A stretch of DNA of 64,000 nt from Pseudoalteromonas phenolica (GTDB lineage: Bacteria; Pseudomonadota; Gammaproteobacteria; Enterobacterales; Alteromonadaceae). The notes under the pieces are model-generated. The model did not search any database, was not told where the DNA came from, and saw only the letters and a program-made list of their open reading frames with translations. Position 1 is the stretch's first letter; each line of letters opens with the position of its first letter. Shown piece after piece: positions 16,209 to 25,385 of the stretch. A program made the position numbers and the translations under genes. The stretch is from contig NZ_PNEC01000003.1 of NCBI RefSeq assembly GCF_005886345.1, positions 1 to 64,000 of the forward strand, written 5' to 3'.

Positions 16209-18538
16209 TGAAAGCTTTATTAAACAAACTCGAATATGTTGTATTTCGCCACAGGCTATTTATGGTGTTGGCGTTTTTATTCGCCACTGTTTTTCTTGGT
16301 TATAAAGCGACACAAATTCAGTTAGACGCAGCGTTTACAAAGAATATACCTCTGCAACATGATTACATGAAAGTGTATCTCAAACATGAAAAGCAATTTG
16401 GTGGTGCCAACAGTATCTTAATTTCTGTATGTGATGCCAATGGCAACATTTTTAATGAAACATTTTTTTCAACACTAAAATCTGTTCATGACCAACTTTA
16501 TTTCATCCCTGGTGTTAATAGACCACTAGTTAATTCTATTTTTTCTCCAAGTGCGCGCTTTGTAGAAGTTGTAGAAGATGGCTTTGCTGGGGGACCTATT
16601 ATTCCTGCTAATTTTGCACCAACAGAACAAGGTTTAGCAGTCGTAAAGCAAAACATTGAAAAGGCTAATGTAGTGGGGCGCATGATAGCGAGTGACTACA
16701 GCTGTGCCATGGTAACCGCGCAATTATTAGAGACTGATCCGCAAACGCAGGAGAAGTTAGACACGTTGGCGTTCGCTAAAAAGTTAGAAGATGAAATTCG
16801 CAAGCCGCTAGAGAGTGATAATGTGAGTATTCATATTATAGGCTTCGCTAAAATGGCTGGTGACATTGCAGATGGTGCGAAAGGTGTCCTGCTATTTTTT
16901 GTTATTGCAATTGTCTTCACCTTTATCATGGTGTGGTTATTTTGTAAGAGTTTCAAATTAACACTTCTGCCTATTTTATGTTCATTAATCGCTGTTATCT
17001 GGCAAATGGGTTTATTGTCTTCACTAGGGTTCGGTTTAGATCCTATGTCAATTCTTGTGCCATTCTTAGTTTTTGCAATTGGTGTGAGTCATGGTGTGCA
17101 GATGATAAATGCCATTGGTAAGAAAGTTTCTGAAGGGGTCACGAGTAAAGTTGCAGCGCAAGCCAGCTTCAAAGCACTACTTATTCCTGGTGGTATTGCA
17201 CTACTATCAGATACGGTTGGCTTCTTAACTTTACTAGCAATTGATATTGGAATTATTCGAGAGCTGGCTATCACTGCAAGTTTAGGTGTTGCTGTTATTA
17301 TCTTTACTAATCTACTGTTATTACCTGTACTAGCTTCTTATTTTAACTCTTCAAAGATCAAATGTGTTGATGATGGGGATACAGCCTCGCATAAGCTATT
17401 CACTGCGATGCGCGAAAGCTTAGTGTCAGCAACAGATCCAAAGAAAGCAAAAATGATTATTTTTGTGTCTCTTTTGTTGTTTGTTTTCGGTTATTGGCAA
17501 TCAAACAATATGAAGATAGGTGATCTACATGCTGGTGCCCCAGCGCTCCATGAAACAGCAAGATACAACCAAGATACCTTTTTGATAAATGATAGATATA
17601 CGATTTCATCAGATATCTTAAAGGTACTTGTAGAAGCTTATCCTGCGGCCTGTACTGAGTTTGATACCATGGAACGAGTCAGTCGTTTCCAATGGCGCAT
17701 CGAGAACTTGGAAGGTGTTCAATCGGCAGTATCCTTAAGCTCTGTTGCGCAATCAGTGAATGCTGGATATAACGAAGGTAATTTAAAGTGGCAAACGCTT
17801 CCACGCAATAGTGCTTCTTTAGTTCAGGCTACTTCTCGAGTAGAAACGAGCTCTGGTTTACTAAATGGTGATTGCTCAGTTATGCCAATTGTGATCTTTA
17901 TGCAAGATCACAAAGCTGAAACCATTGATCATGTAGTTGCTAAAATCAAAGAGTTTGCAGAGATAGAAAATACTGACAAGCTTCAATTCAAGTTAGCTTC
18001 GGGTCCAATAGGGGTGATGGCTGCTACCAATGAATCCGTTGCTGAAGCTCAAATCCCAATGATGATCTATGTGTATGGTGCTGTCATTATTCTATGCCTA
18101 TTAAGCTTTAGAAGTGTTAAAGCGACCATTGCAGTTGTTTTACCTCTTTACATCGTATCAACTTTGGCGCAAGCGCTGATGGTGAAGCTTGAAATTGGTT
18201 TAACTGTTTCAACATTACCAGTGATTGCCCTAGGCGTGGGTATTGGTGTTGATTATGGTATTTATATTCTCTCGTCCATGATGTCACAGCTGAAGCAAAA
18301 TGTGCCTTTATCGATTGCCTATCGTAATGCTCTGGCTGAACGAGGTAGTGCTGTACTATTCACTGGTATTACGCTCGCAATAGGCGTGAGTACTTGGATA
18401 TTCTCTGCACTTAAGTTCCAAGTTGATATGGGTATTCTATTAACCTTCATGTTTTTAGTGAATATGTTAGGTGCAGTACTATTATTACCTGCAATCGGTA
18501 CGTTATTATGGCCTGACCAGAAAAAAAATTGTGAATAA
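16208..18538 (+). CDS. RND superfamily transporter (MMPL domains)
   Basis: A 776-residue inner-membrane protein with the duplicated RND layout. One helix near residue 20 is followed by a periplasmic domain, five to six helices (about 215-400), a helix near 425, a second periplasmic domain, and a final helix set (about 610-765). MMPL-type segments include VPFLVFAIGVSHGVQMINAI and LPVIALGVGIGVDYGIYILS. HpnN- and MmpL-like relatives move hopanoids and lipids. The start at 16208 overlaps the preceding stop and has GGGGAGA upstream. No membrane-fusion protein or TolC accompanies it, so it is not a classical tripartite drug pump. Confidence 0.9.
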   Translation: MKALLNKLEYVVFRHRLFMVLAFLFATVFLGYKATQIQLDAAFTKNIPLQHDYMKVYLKHEKQFGGANSILISVCDANGNIFNETFFSTLKSVHDQLYFIPGVNRPLVNSIFSPSARFVEVVEDGFAGGPIIPANFAPTEQGLAVVKQNIEKANVVGRMIASDYSCAMVTAQLLETDPQTQEKLDTLAFAKKLEDEIRKPLESDNVSIHIIGFAKMAGDIADGAKGVLLFFVIAIVFTFIMVWLFCKSFKLTLLPILCSLIAVIWQMGLLSSLGFGLDPMSILVPFLVFAIGVSHGVQMINAIGKKVSEGVTSKVAAQASFKALLIPGGIALLSDTVGFLTLLAIDIGIIRELAITASLGVAVIIFTNLLLLPVLASYFNSSKIKCVDDGDTASHKLFTAMRESLVSATDPKKAKMIIFVSLLLFVFGYWQSNNMKIGDLHAGAPALHETARYNQDTFLINDRYTISSDILKVLVEAYPAACTEFDTMERVSRFQWRIENLEGVQSAVSLSSVAQSVNAGYNEGNLKWQTLPRNSASLVQATSRVETSSGLLNGDCSVMPIVIFMQDHKAETIDHVVAKIKEFAEIENTDKLQFKLASGPIGVMAATNESVAEAQIPMMIYVYGAVIILCLLSFRSVKATIAVVLPLYIVSTLAQALMVKLEIGLTVSTLPVIALGVGIGVDYGIYILSSMMSQLKQNVPLSIAYRNALAERGSAVLFTGITLAIGVSTWIFSALKFQVDMGILLTFMFLVNMLGAVLLLPAIGTLLWPDQKKNCE

Positions 18539-18638
18539 ATGTGCTGTAAATTGGCAAGGTTTGTCACTTTATATCTATTATTTGTGAATAGATGAGCAAA
18601 CAGCTGAAAAGCTTAAAATGTTTTCGTCGAAAAGGCTG

Positions 18639-18687
18639 TTTATTAGCGTCAGAAAGGTTAGAATTTACCTGACTCCACGCTAATAAA
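18639..18687 (+). promoter_or_regulatory. Inverted repeat in the glutamate dehydrogenase upstream region
   Basis: Two perfect 11-nt arms, TTTATTAGCGT (18639-18649) and ACGCTAATAAA (18677-18687), enclose 27 nt in which GTCAG/CTGAC offers an extra or alternative pairing. No T-run follows, so it is not a terminator. It lies 52 bp before the ATG and could be an mRNA leader structure or a protein-binding site. Confidence 0.5.
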
Positions 18688-18738
18688 TGGCTGTACAAAT
18701 AATCTACCGTTCAAGGTGGTATAGATTAAGGAACACAT

Positions 18739-21700
18739 ATGACACAAAATGAAGGTCCAGCATCTGTTATCTTAGATAATGTATGTAAGTTGATCCAAAA
18801 GAAAGTTCATGCAGACAATGTGTCACTCGTTGAAACTTTTGCCAAAGCCTTGTACAGCAACATGTCTAAAGAGGATCTGGCAAAACGTAACGACAGTGAC
18901 CTATACGGTGCAGCACTGAGCCTTTGGAATTCACTTGAAAAAAATACGTCTGATGAAGCCGTAATTAGAGTGTTTAACCCAGAGGTATCAAAAGATGGTT
19001 GGCAATCGTCTCATACGATTGTTGAGATCATCGCAAACGACATGCCGTTCTTAGTTGATTCAGTACGTATGGCAATGAATCGCCTGAACATCGTCTCTCA
19101 TCTACTTCTTCACAGTCCGTTGAAAATCAAACGTGACGAAAACAGCCAAATCTCAGCAATTTCAAATTTAAAAGCCGAGCAAGAATCAAATTCTACTAAA
19201 ACTGTTTTCTTTATCGAAATTGATCGTCAAACAGATACTCAAGCAATTGAAACTTTGACAAGTGAATTACAGTCAGTTCTAAAAGACATTTCGCTTGCAG
19301 TAGCAGACTGGTTGCCAATCAGAGACAAACTTGTTTCTGTGACAAATGAGCTTCCATCTCGTAACTTCGGTTGTTCTGAAGCTGAAGTAAAGGAAGCCGC
19401 TGAATTTTTAGAATGGCTAGTAAAAGATAACTTTACGTTTATGGGCTACCGCCAGTATGACTTGAACCCAGTGCAAGGGGACTACGAGTTAAAACCGGTT
19501 TCAGGTACTTCTTTGGGTCTTATGAAGAATACGTCTGATGAAAACAGCCGTTTACTTTCTGAGTTACCAGAAGTCGCCCGTAAAGAAGCACGTAGCAATA
19601 ACTTATTAATTCTTACAAAAACAAATTCGTTATCACGTGTTCACAGACCAGCTTATGTTGACTACGTTGGTATCAAACGTTTTGATGATAAGGGTAATGT
19701 AGTTGGTGAAGACCGCTTCATTGGTTTATTCTCTTCAAGCTTTTACAACAACAGCGCAGCAGATGTGCCAATCTTAAAAAGCAAGATTAATCGCATCATG
19801 GAAGCATGTGACTTTGCAAAAGGCACGCACGCATACAAAGCGGTATTGAACATCCTTGAAACTTATCCTCGAGATGAATTAGTTCAAGCGCGTGAAGCTG
19901 AGCTTTTAGAAGTTGCAACCGGTGTTTTACAGGTTCAAGAGCGCAACATGTGCCGTCTATTCATCCGTAAAGATGTTTATGGCCGTTTCTTCTCTTGTAT
20001 GGTGTATGTACCTCGAGAGAGATATAACACAGCGCTTCGTCGTGAAACTCAGCAACTCCTTGCCCGTTCATTTAATTCAACGGATAAAGTTGAATTTACC
20101 ACTTTCTTCTCAGAATCTACGTTAGCGCGTACACATTATATTGTGCGTGTAGCTGACAACAATATTGAATATAACGTGAAAGATATCGAAAATAATTTAG
20201 TTGAAGCGGCCCGCACTTGGGAAGATAAGCTTCAAGCAGCGCTTTTAGAAAGCAATGGCGAGTCTCGTGGTAATGAGCTAAACCGTAAATATAGCAATGC
20301 GTTCCCATCGGCATATAAAGATCAAGTTTTACCTTCAGCTGCGGTTGTCGATATCGAAAAGCTTGAAACGCTAGATGAAGAGAACAAACTCGAAATGCTG
20401 TTCTATCGTCCTCAAGAAGAAGCAAACTCTAACATTGTTCGTTTAAGCTTATTCCACAAAGATGAGCCTATTCACTTGTCAGATGTAATGCCGATGCTTG
20501 AAAACTTTGGTTTACGTGTTATTGGTGAAACACCCTATGCAGTGAAAACCAGCGATGGTCAAGTAAACTGGATCATGGATTTCTCTATGCTACTTGATAG
20601 CAAAGAAATTTCTGATTTCCATCAAGTTTCAGCGCGTTTCCGTGCAGCACTAACAAATGTTTGGAACAACCGTTTAGAAAATGATGGTTTTAACCGTCTA
20701 GTGCTTATGGGTGGCTTAAAAGGTCGCGAAGCGTCAATTCTTCGTGCATACGCTAAGTATATGCGTCAAATCGGTGTGACTTTCTCTCAGTCATATATCG
20801 AAAATACTTTTGAGCATTATCCTCAGATCGCAAGCAAGATTGTTGAGCTATTCACCAAAAAGTTCTCTCCTGCAAAACCAGCAGCGCAGAAGACCTTAGA
20901 CAAGCTAGTTGTAAGTATTCATGAAGACTTAGAACATGTAGCAAACCTGGATGATGACCGAATCATTCGCTTATATGTTGATATGATCAATGCAACGCTT
21001 CGTACTAACTTCTTCCAAAAAGAAGCTGATGGTACGAACAAATCATATGTATCATTCAAAGTACAGCCAAGTGCGATTCCAGAAATGCCATTACCGCTGC
21101 CAGCGTTTGAAATCTTCGTATACTCGCCTCGCGTAGAAGGTGTCCACTTACGAGGTGGTAAAGTTGCTCGTGGTGGTTTACGTTGGTCTGACCGTCGTGA
21201 AGATTTCCGTACCGAAGTACTGGGTCTTGTAAAAGCACAACAAGTTAAGAACACTGTGATTGTGCCTGTTGGTTCAAAAGGTGGCTTCGTTTGTAAGCAG
21301 CTTCCAACAGAAAGAGAAGCTTTCTTCAAAGAAGGTCAAGAATGTTACAAACTATTTATCCGTGGTCTATTAGACATCACTGATAACATCATTCATGGTG
21401 ACATTGTACCACCTGTTGATGTTGTTCGTCACGATGAAGACGACCCTTACCTAGTGGTTGCAGCTGATAAAGGGACGGCAACATTCTCAGATATCGCAAA
21501 TGGTATTGCCGAGGAATACAACTTCTGGTTAGGTGATGCGTTTGCTTCAGGTGGTTCTATCGGTTATGACCACAAGAAGATGGGTATTACAGCGAAAGGT
21601 GCTTGGGAGTCAGTTAAACGTCATTTCAGAGAAATGGGAATCGATTGTCAAACAACTGATTTCACTGCGGTAGCTATTGGTGATATGGCAGGTGACGTAT

Positions 21701-23577
21701 TTGGTAACGGTATGCTTCTATCTAAGCATATTCGTTTACAAGCTGCATTTAACCACATGCACATTTTCATTGACCCGAGCCCTGTTGCGGCAAGCTCCTA
21801 CCTAGAGCGCGAGAGATTATTTGCACTACCTCGCTCAAGCTGGGAAGACTACGACAAGTCACTAATTTCTGAAGGTGGTGGTATATTCTCTCGTGCTGCT
21901 AAGTCAATTACGCTTTCACCAGAAATTAAGAAAATGCTTGGCACTAAAAAAGCGAGCATGACACCAAATGAATTGATCAAAGCATTATTAATGATGCCTT
22001 CAGATCTTTTATGGAATGGTGGTATCGGTACTTACATTAAAGCTAAATCTGAGACAGATGCTGATGTAGGCGACCGCGCGAATGATGCACTGCGTATTAA
22101 TGGTTCTGAGTTAGGTGCAAAAATCTTTGGTGAGGGTGGTAACTTAGGTGCGACCCAACTCGGTCGTATAGAGTTTGCTGCTAAAGGTGGCCGTATCAAT
22201 ACGGACTTCATCGATAACGTAGGTGGTGTTGCGTGTTCAGATAATGAAGTAAATATCAAAATCTTGCTTAATGGTTTAGTGGCAGAAGGTGACTTAACTA
22301 AGAAGCAACGTGATGAATTACTTTACGCAATGACAGATGAAGTATCTGAGCTGGTATTGGCTGATTGTTACCGTCAAACTCACACGCTTTCTATCACTAA
22401 GTCTAAGGGTCCTGCGACGCTTAAAGAGAAGATCCGCTTCATCCATGCTTTAGAAAAAGATGGCAAGTTAGACAGAGCTATCGAGTTCCTTCCGACAGAT
22501 GAAGAATTAGCAGAACGCGCAGCTGCAGGTCAAGACTTAACGCGTCCTGAGCTTTCTGTTCTTGTTTCTTACTCTAAGATGGTACTAAAAGAGTCTTTAG
22601 TAACAGATGAAGTTTCTGAAAACCCTTATTACCGTCAGTTATTGGTGAATTCTTTCCCTGTACCGCTTCGTGACAAATTCAATGCAGCAATGGATAACCA
22701 TCCACTGCGCAAAGAAATTATTGCGACTAAACTTGCGAATAATATTGTTAATGACATGGGTCTTAACTTTATGGTTCGTATGCATGAAGAAACAGGTTCG
22801 TCAGACAGCGAGATTGCACTGTGTTACTCAATTGCAAGTGCGATTTTTGAAATGACAGGCACTTGGAATGACATTGCTGATTTAGATAACCAAATCTCAG
22901 CAGATGTTCAAACTGAAATGCTATATCAACTTCGTCGTACAGTTCGCCGAGCAACACGTTGGTTCTTGCGTCACCGCAACAAGGCTATGACCATTGAACA
23001 AACAATTGCGTTCTTTGCTCCGACATTTAAAGATGTAAGTGCAAACCTAAACGGTTACTTAGTTGCTGACGAAGCTGAATCAATTGCTAGAAATGCAGAT
23101 AAGTTGATTGAACAAGGCGTTCCTTCTGAAATTGCTGCAAGAATTGTTTCTCTATCTAGCTTGTTCTCAGTAATGGACTTAGCTGAAGTTGCAGATAACT
23201 CGTCTAAAGCAATTGATATGGTATCTAATACTTACTTCAAGTTAGGTGCGAAAATGGGTCTGCATTGGTTCTTAGACCAAATTACGGCTCAGCCAGTGAC
23301 AAACCACTGGCAAGCACTAGCACGTGCTTCATATCGTGAAGAGCTAGATTGGCAACAACGTTCATTGTCTGAAGTTGTACTTAACAGCCTAGAGACTGAC
23401 ACAGCAGATGTGAATGAACTTGTAGAGTCTTGGATGGATACTCAATCTGTGTTGCTAACGCGATGGCAGCATATGCTTCAAGAGTTTAAGACGTCACAAA
23501 GTCACGACTTTGCGAAGATTTCAGTTGCGCTACGTGAATTAATGTTACTTAGCCACAACTGTGACACTTCCAAATAA
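18739..23577 (+). CDS. gdhB: NAD-specific glutamate dehydrogenase, large (180 kDa) class
   Basis: Oxidatively deaminates glutamate to 2-oxoglutarate and ammonia with NAD+. At 1612 residues it belongs to the large bacterial class (Pseudomonas GdhB and Streptomyces type). It has long regulatory N-terminal domains with ACT-like folds (NDMPFLVDSVRMAMNRLNI at about 95-115), a central catalytic core (GGLRWSDRREDFRTEVLGL, VGSKGGFV and DVVRHDEDDPYLVVAADKGT at about 810-920), a dinucleotide-binding segment (AIGDMAGDVFGNGML) and a helical C-terminal region. The ribosome-binding site is AAGGAAC. It is transcribed alone: an unusual inverted repeat lies upstream and a terminator follows. It feeds the TCA genes at 41-53 kb. 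Confidence 0.97.
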   Translation: MTQNEGPASVILDNVCKLIQKKVHADNVSLVETFAKALYSNMSKEDLAKRNDSDLYGAALSLWNSLEKNTSDEAVIRVFNPEVSKDGWQSSHTIVEIIANDMPFLVDSVRMAMNRLNIVSHLLLHSPLKIKRDENSQISAISNLKAEQESNSTKTVFFIEIDRQTDTQAIETLTSELQSVLKDISLAVADWLPIRDKLVSVTNELPSRNFGCSEAEVKEAAEFLEWLVKDNFTFMGYRQYDLNPVQGDYELKPVSGTSLGLMKNTSDENSRLLSELPEVARKEARSNNLLILTKTNSLSRVHRPAYVDYVGIKRFDDKGNVVGEDRFIGLFSSSFYNNSAADVPILKSKINRIMEACDFAKGTHAYKAVLNILETYPRDELVQAREAELLEVATGVLQVQERNMCRLFIRKDVYGRFFSCMVYVPRERYNTALRRETQQLLARSFNSTDKVEFTTFFSESTLARTHYIVRVADNNIEYNVKDIENNLVEAARTWEDKLQAALLESNGESRGNELNRKYSNAFPSAYKDQVLPSAAVVDIEKLETLDEENKLEMLFYRPQEEANSNIVRLSLFHKDEPIHLSDVMPMLENFGLRVIGETPYAVKTSDGQVNWIMDFSMLLDSKEISDFHQVSARFRAALTNVWNNRLENDGFNRLVLMGGLKGREASILRAYAKYMRQIGVTFSQSYIENTFEHYPQIASKIVELFTKKFSPAKPAAQKTLDKLVVSIHEDLEHVANLDDDRIIRLYVDMINATLRTNFFQKEADGTNKSYVSFKVQPSAIPEMPLPLPAFEIFVYSPRVEGVHLRGGKVARGGLRWSDRREDFRTEVLGLVKAQQVKNTVIVPVGSKGGFVCKQLPTEREAFFKEGQECYKLFIRGLLDITDNIIHGDIVPPVDVVRHDEDDPYLVVAADKGTATFSDIANGIAEEYNFWLGDAFASGGSIGYDHKKMGITAKGAWESVKRHFREMGIDCQTTDFTAVAIGDMAGDVFGNGMLLSKHIRLQAAFNHMHIFIDPSPVAASSYLERERLFALPRSSWEDYDKSLISEGGGIFSRAAKSITLSPEIKKMLGTKKASMTPNELIKALLMMPSDLLWNGGIGTYIKAKSETDADVGDRANDALRINGSELGAKIFGEGGNLGATQLGRIEFAAKGGRINTDFIDNVGGVACSDNEVNIKILLNGLVAEGDLTKKQRDELLYAMTDEVSELVLADCYRQTHTLSITKSKGPATLKEKIRFIHALEKDGKLDRAIEFLPTDEELAERAAAGQDLTRPELSVLVSYSKMVLKESLVTDEVSENPYYRQLLVNSFPVPLRDKFNAAMDNHPLRKEIIATKLANNIVNDMGLNFMVRMHEETGSSDSEIALCYSIASAIFEMTGTWNDIADLDNQISADVQTEMLYQLRRTVRRATRWFLRHRNKAMTIEQTIAFFAPTFKDVSANLNGYLVADEAESIARNADKLIEQGVPSEIAARIVSLSSLFSVMDLAEVADNSSKAIDMVSNTYFKLGAKMGLHWFLDQITAQPVTNHWQALARASYREELDWQQRSLSEVVLNSLETDTADVNELVESWMDTQSVLLTRWQHMLQEFKTSQSHDFAKISVALRELMLLSHNCDTSK

Positions 23578-23590
23578 TTTATAAACCGCT

Positions 23591-23622
23591 AAAATACCTC
23601 AGCTTTGCTGGGGTATTTTTTT
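23591..23622 (+). terminator. Terminator after gdhB
   Basis: A 12-bp stem AAATACCTCAGC/GCTGGGGTATTT (one T-G wobble) with a TTT loop and a T-rich tail. Confidence 0.9.
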
Positions 23623-23656
23623 GCCCTGATTTTTTAACGTTTACTAAGGAGTTTTC

Positions 23657-24667
23657 ATGTTTTATGAACTAGCGCGTCGCTATATGTTCGGTCGAGATGC
23701 CGAGTGGGCCCATGATTTTGCATTGGGTAACCTTCGTCGTTTTGCCAATACACCGCTCAGCATGGCTTGGTCGCAATCTGTCGCAGATAAACCTGTAAAC
23801 TTTCTTGGTATAGATTTTAAAAACCCAGTCGGTCTCGCTGCCGGACTAGACAAAAATGCTGAATGTATCGATGCGTTTGGTCAAATGGGTTTTGGTTTTA
23901 TTGAAGTTGGCACGGTAACACCGCGTCCTCAAGCTGGTAACGATAAACCACGAATTTTCAGGCTACCTGAAGCACATGCTGTTATCAACCGCATGGGTTT
24001 CAATAACAAAGGTGTTGATAATTTAGTAAACAATGTAAAAGCTTCAAAATACACAGGTGTTTTAGGTATCAACATTGGTAAAAACAAAGACACGCCAAAC
24101 GAAAAGGGTAAAGATGATTACATTCACTGCATGCGAAAAGTATTTGAGCATGCTTCTTACATCACTGTGAATATTTCATCACCGAACACACCTGGGCTTA
24201 GAGATCTACAATATGGTGATGCTCTGGATGACTTACTACAGAGCCTGAAAAATGAGCAAGTCGATTTAATTGCAAAACACAATAAATCGGCACCAATGCT
24301 TGTGAAGATCGCACCTGATGTTGATGCGGTTCAAGTTCAACAAATTGCCGAGTCGCTTATGAAGAATCGTATTGACGGTGTAATTGCGACAAACACAACC
24401 CTTGAGCGTGAAGCCGTTAAGGGTTTACAGTACGCTGATGAAATGGGTGGATTGTCTGGTCGTCCAGTTCGCGAAAAATCGACCTTTGTTGTCAACGAAT
24501 TGAAAAGGATCACTGAAGGCAAACTTCCGATCATTGGTGTAGGTGGGATCGACTCAGCAGATTCTGCGAAAGAAAAACTGAATGCGGGTGCAGATTTAGT
24601 TCAGGTATATACAGGGTTTATCTACGAAGGGCCGCAATTGGTTAAGCGTATTCTTGACGCTTTATAA
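23657..24667 (+). CDS. pyrD: Dihydroorotate dehydrogenase (quinone), class 2
   Basis: A membrane-associated flavoenzyme of pyrimidine synthesis that oxidises dihydroorotate to orotate with quinone. Its 336 residues match class 2. The N-terminal amphipathic helix ([21 protein letters not shown]) is the quinone tunnel and membrane anchor. The motifs [35 protein letters not shown] (catalytic serine), GVIATNTT and [17 protein letters not shown] bind FMN and substrate. The ribosome-binding site AAGGAG is strong. It is followed by zapC and rlmKL, the same order as in E. coli around pyrD. Confidence 0.97.
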   Translation: MFYELARRYMFGRDAEWAHDFALGNLRRFANTPLSMAWSQSVADKPVNFLGIDFKNPVGLAAGLDKNAECIDAFGQMGFGFIEVGTVTPRPQAGNDKPRIFRLPEAHAVINRMGFNNKGVDNLVNNVKASKYTGVLGINIGKNKDTPNEKGKDDYIHCMRKVFEHASYITVNISSPNTPGLRDLQYGDALDDLLQSLKNEQVDLIAKHNKSAPMLVKIAPDVDAVQVQQIAESLMKNRIDGVIATNTTLEREAVKGLQYADEMGGLSGRPVREKSTFVVNELKRITEGKLPIIGVGGIDSADSAKEKLNAGADLVQVYTGFIYEGPQLVKRILDAL

Positions 24668-24716
24668 TGATCAGTTATATAACTAAACGATCCTTTTAAA
24701 TTTGTTCTTATAAACA

Positions 24717-24746
24717 TTTTTAACATTCGTTATTTTTCGCTATACT
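24717..24746 (+). promoter_or_regulatory. Candidate promoter of zapC
   Basis: TTTTTA (24717-24722) and TATACT (24741-24746) at 18-bp spacing lie 43 bp before the zapC GTG. The 122-bp gap after pyrD holds no terminator I can support, so some pyrD readthrough is likely. Confidence 0.45.
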
Positions 24747-24789
24747 CCTGTCACTAACTAGATATGGCTAGTAGGCAGGAGATTTCACA

Positions 24790-25317
24790 GTGCAAGCTTC
24801 TAAAGAATGGCAGTGGTTACGTTGTAATGAACGCAATCGACTTCTCATTGACTTAGGCGATGAGCTTCAACTTTGCACCCCCTACAAGTTACACCAACTT
24901 ACTGGTGACTCATTATCTAACCCGAATTTTTGCATCGATGATGCAGAATACTACCAAAACGTATACTTTTACCTGCAAAACTTTAAGGTCTGGACTGACG
25001 CCCAGTGTTGTCAAATAGCTTTAAACGCGACAGCTGCTAAGTTTCATTTAAAACCCATGCTTGCAAAAAGTTGGTTTTTTTGTGAATACACAGGGAATGC
25101 TGACAGAACTGAAGCCATCATTGCACTTACTTCATCTGAGCAAGCCGGTGAATTTTTCATCGTCGAGTGTGACGCTGAGAGTTCATTGTGTATTAGTTTA
25201 AACGCTGAGTTCAAACTAGATGAGCACCTTACTCTTGAACCATTTCAAGCAATACGAGTTTTGAATAATCGTATTCACCCTCTGATGTTAGCTGACAAAA
25301 TTAACAAAACAGCTTAA
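24790..25317 (+). CDS. zapC: Cell division protein ZapC
   Basis: Binds FtsZ and stabilises polymer bundling in the division ring. The 175-residue protein matches the family in length and in conserved stretches such as WQWLRCNERNRLLIDLGD, at the N-terminus, and FHLKPMLAKSWFF in the middle. The position between pyrD and rlmKL is the conserved location. The start codon is GTG at 24790 behind AGGAGATTT. Sequence similarity in this family is low between genera, so context contributes to the call. Confidence 0.88.
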   Translation: MQASKEWQWLRCNERNRLLIDLGDELQLCTPYKLHQLTGDSLSNPNFCIDDAEYYQNVYFYLQNFKVWTDAQCCQIALNATAAKFHLKPMLAKSWFFCEYTGNADRTEAIIALTSSEQAGEFFIVECDAESSLCISLNAEFKLDEHLTLEPFQAIRVLNNRIHPLMLADKINKTA

Positions 25318-25385
25318 CTCTACAAGGCAAGCAACGAACAACCTGTGATATACTTTCGACCATTAAAGTATATAGGGTTAAAACA

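Noticed and set aside
20919..21329. Minus-strand 136-codon frame inside gdhB
   Set aside because: It lies fully inside a conserved catalytic region of glutamate dehydrogenase; its composition looks like a shadow frame.
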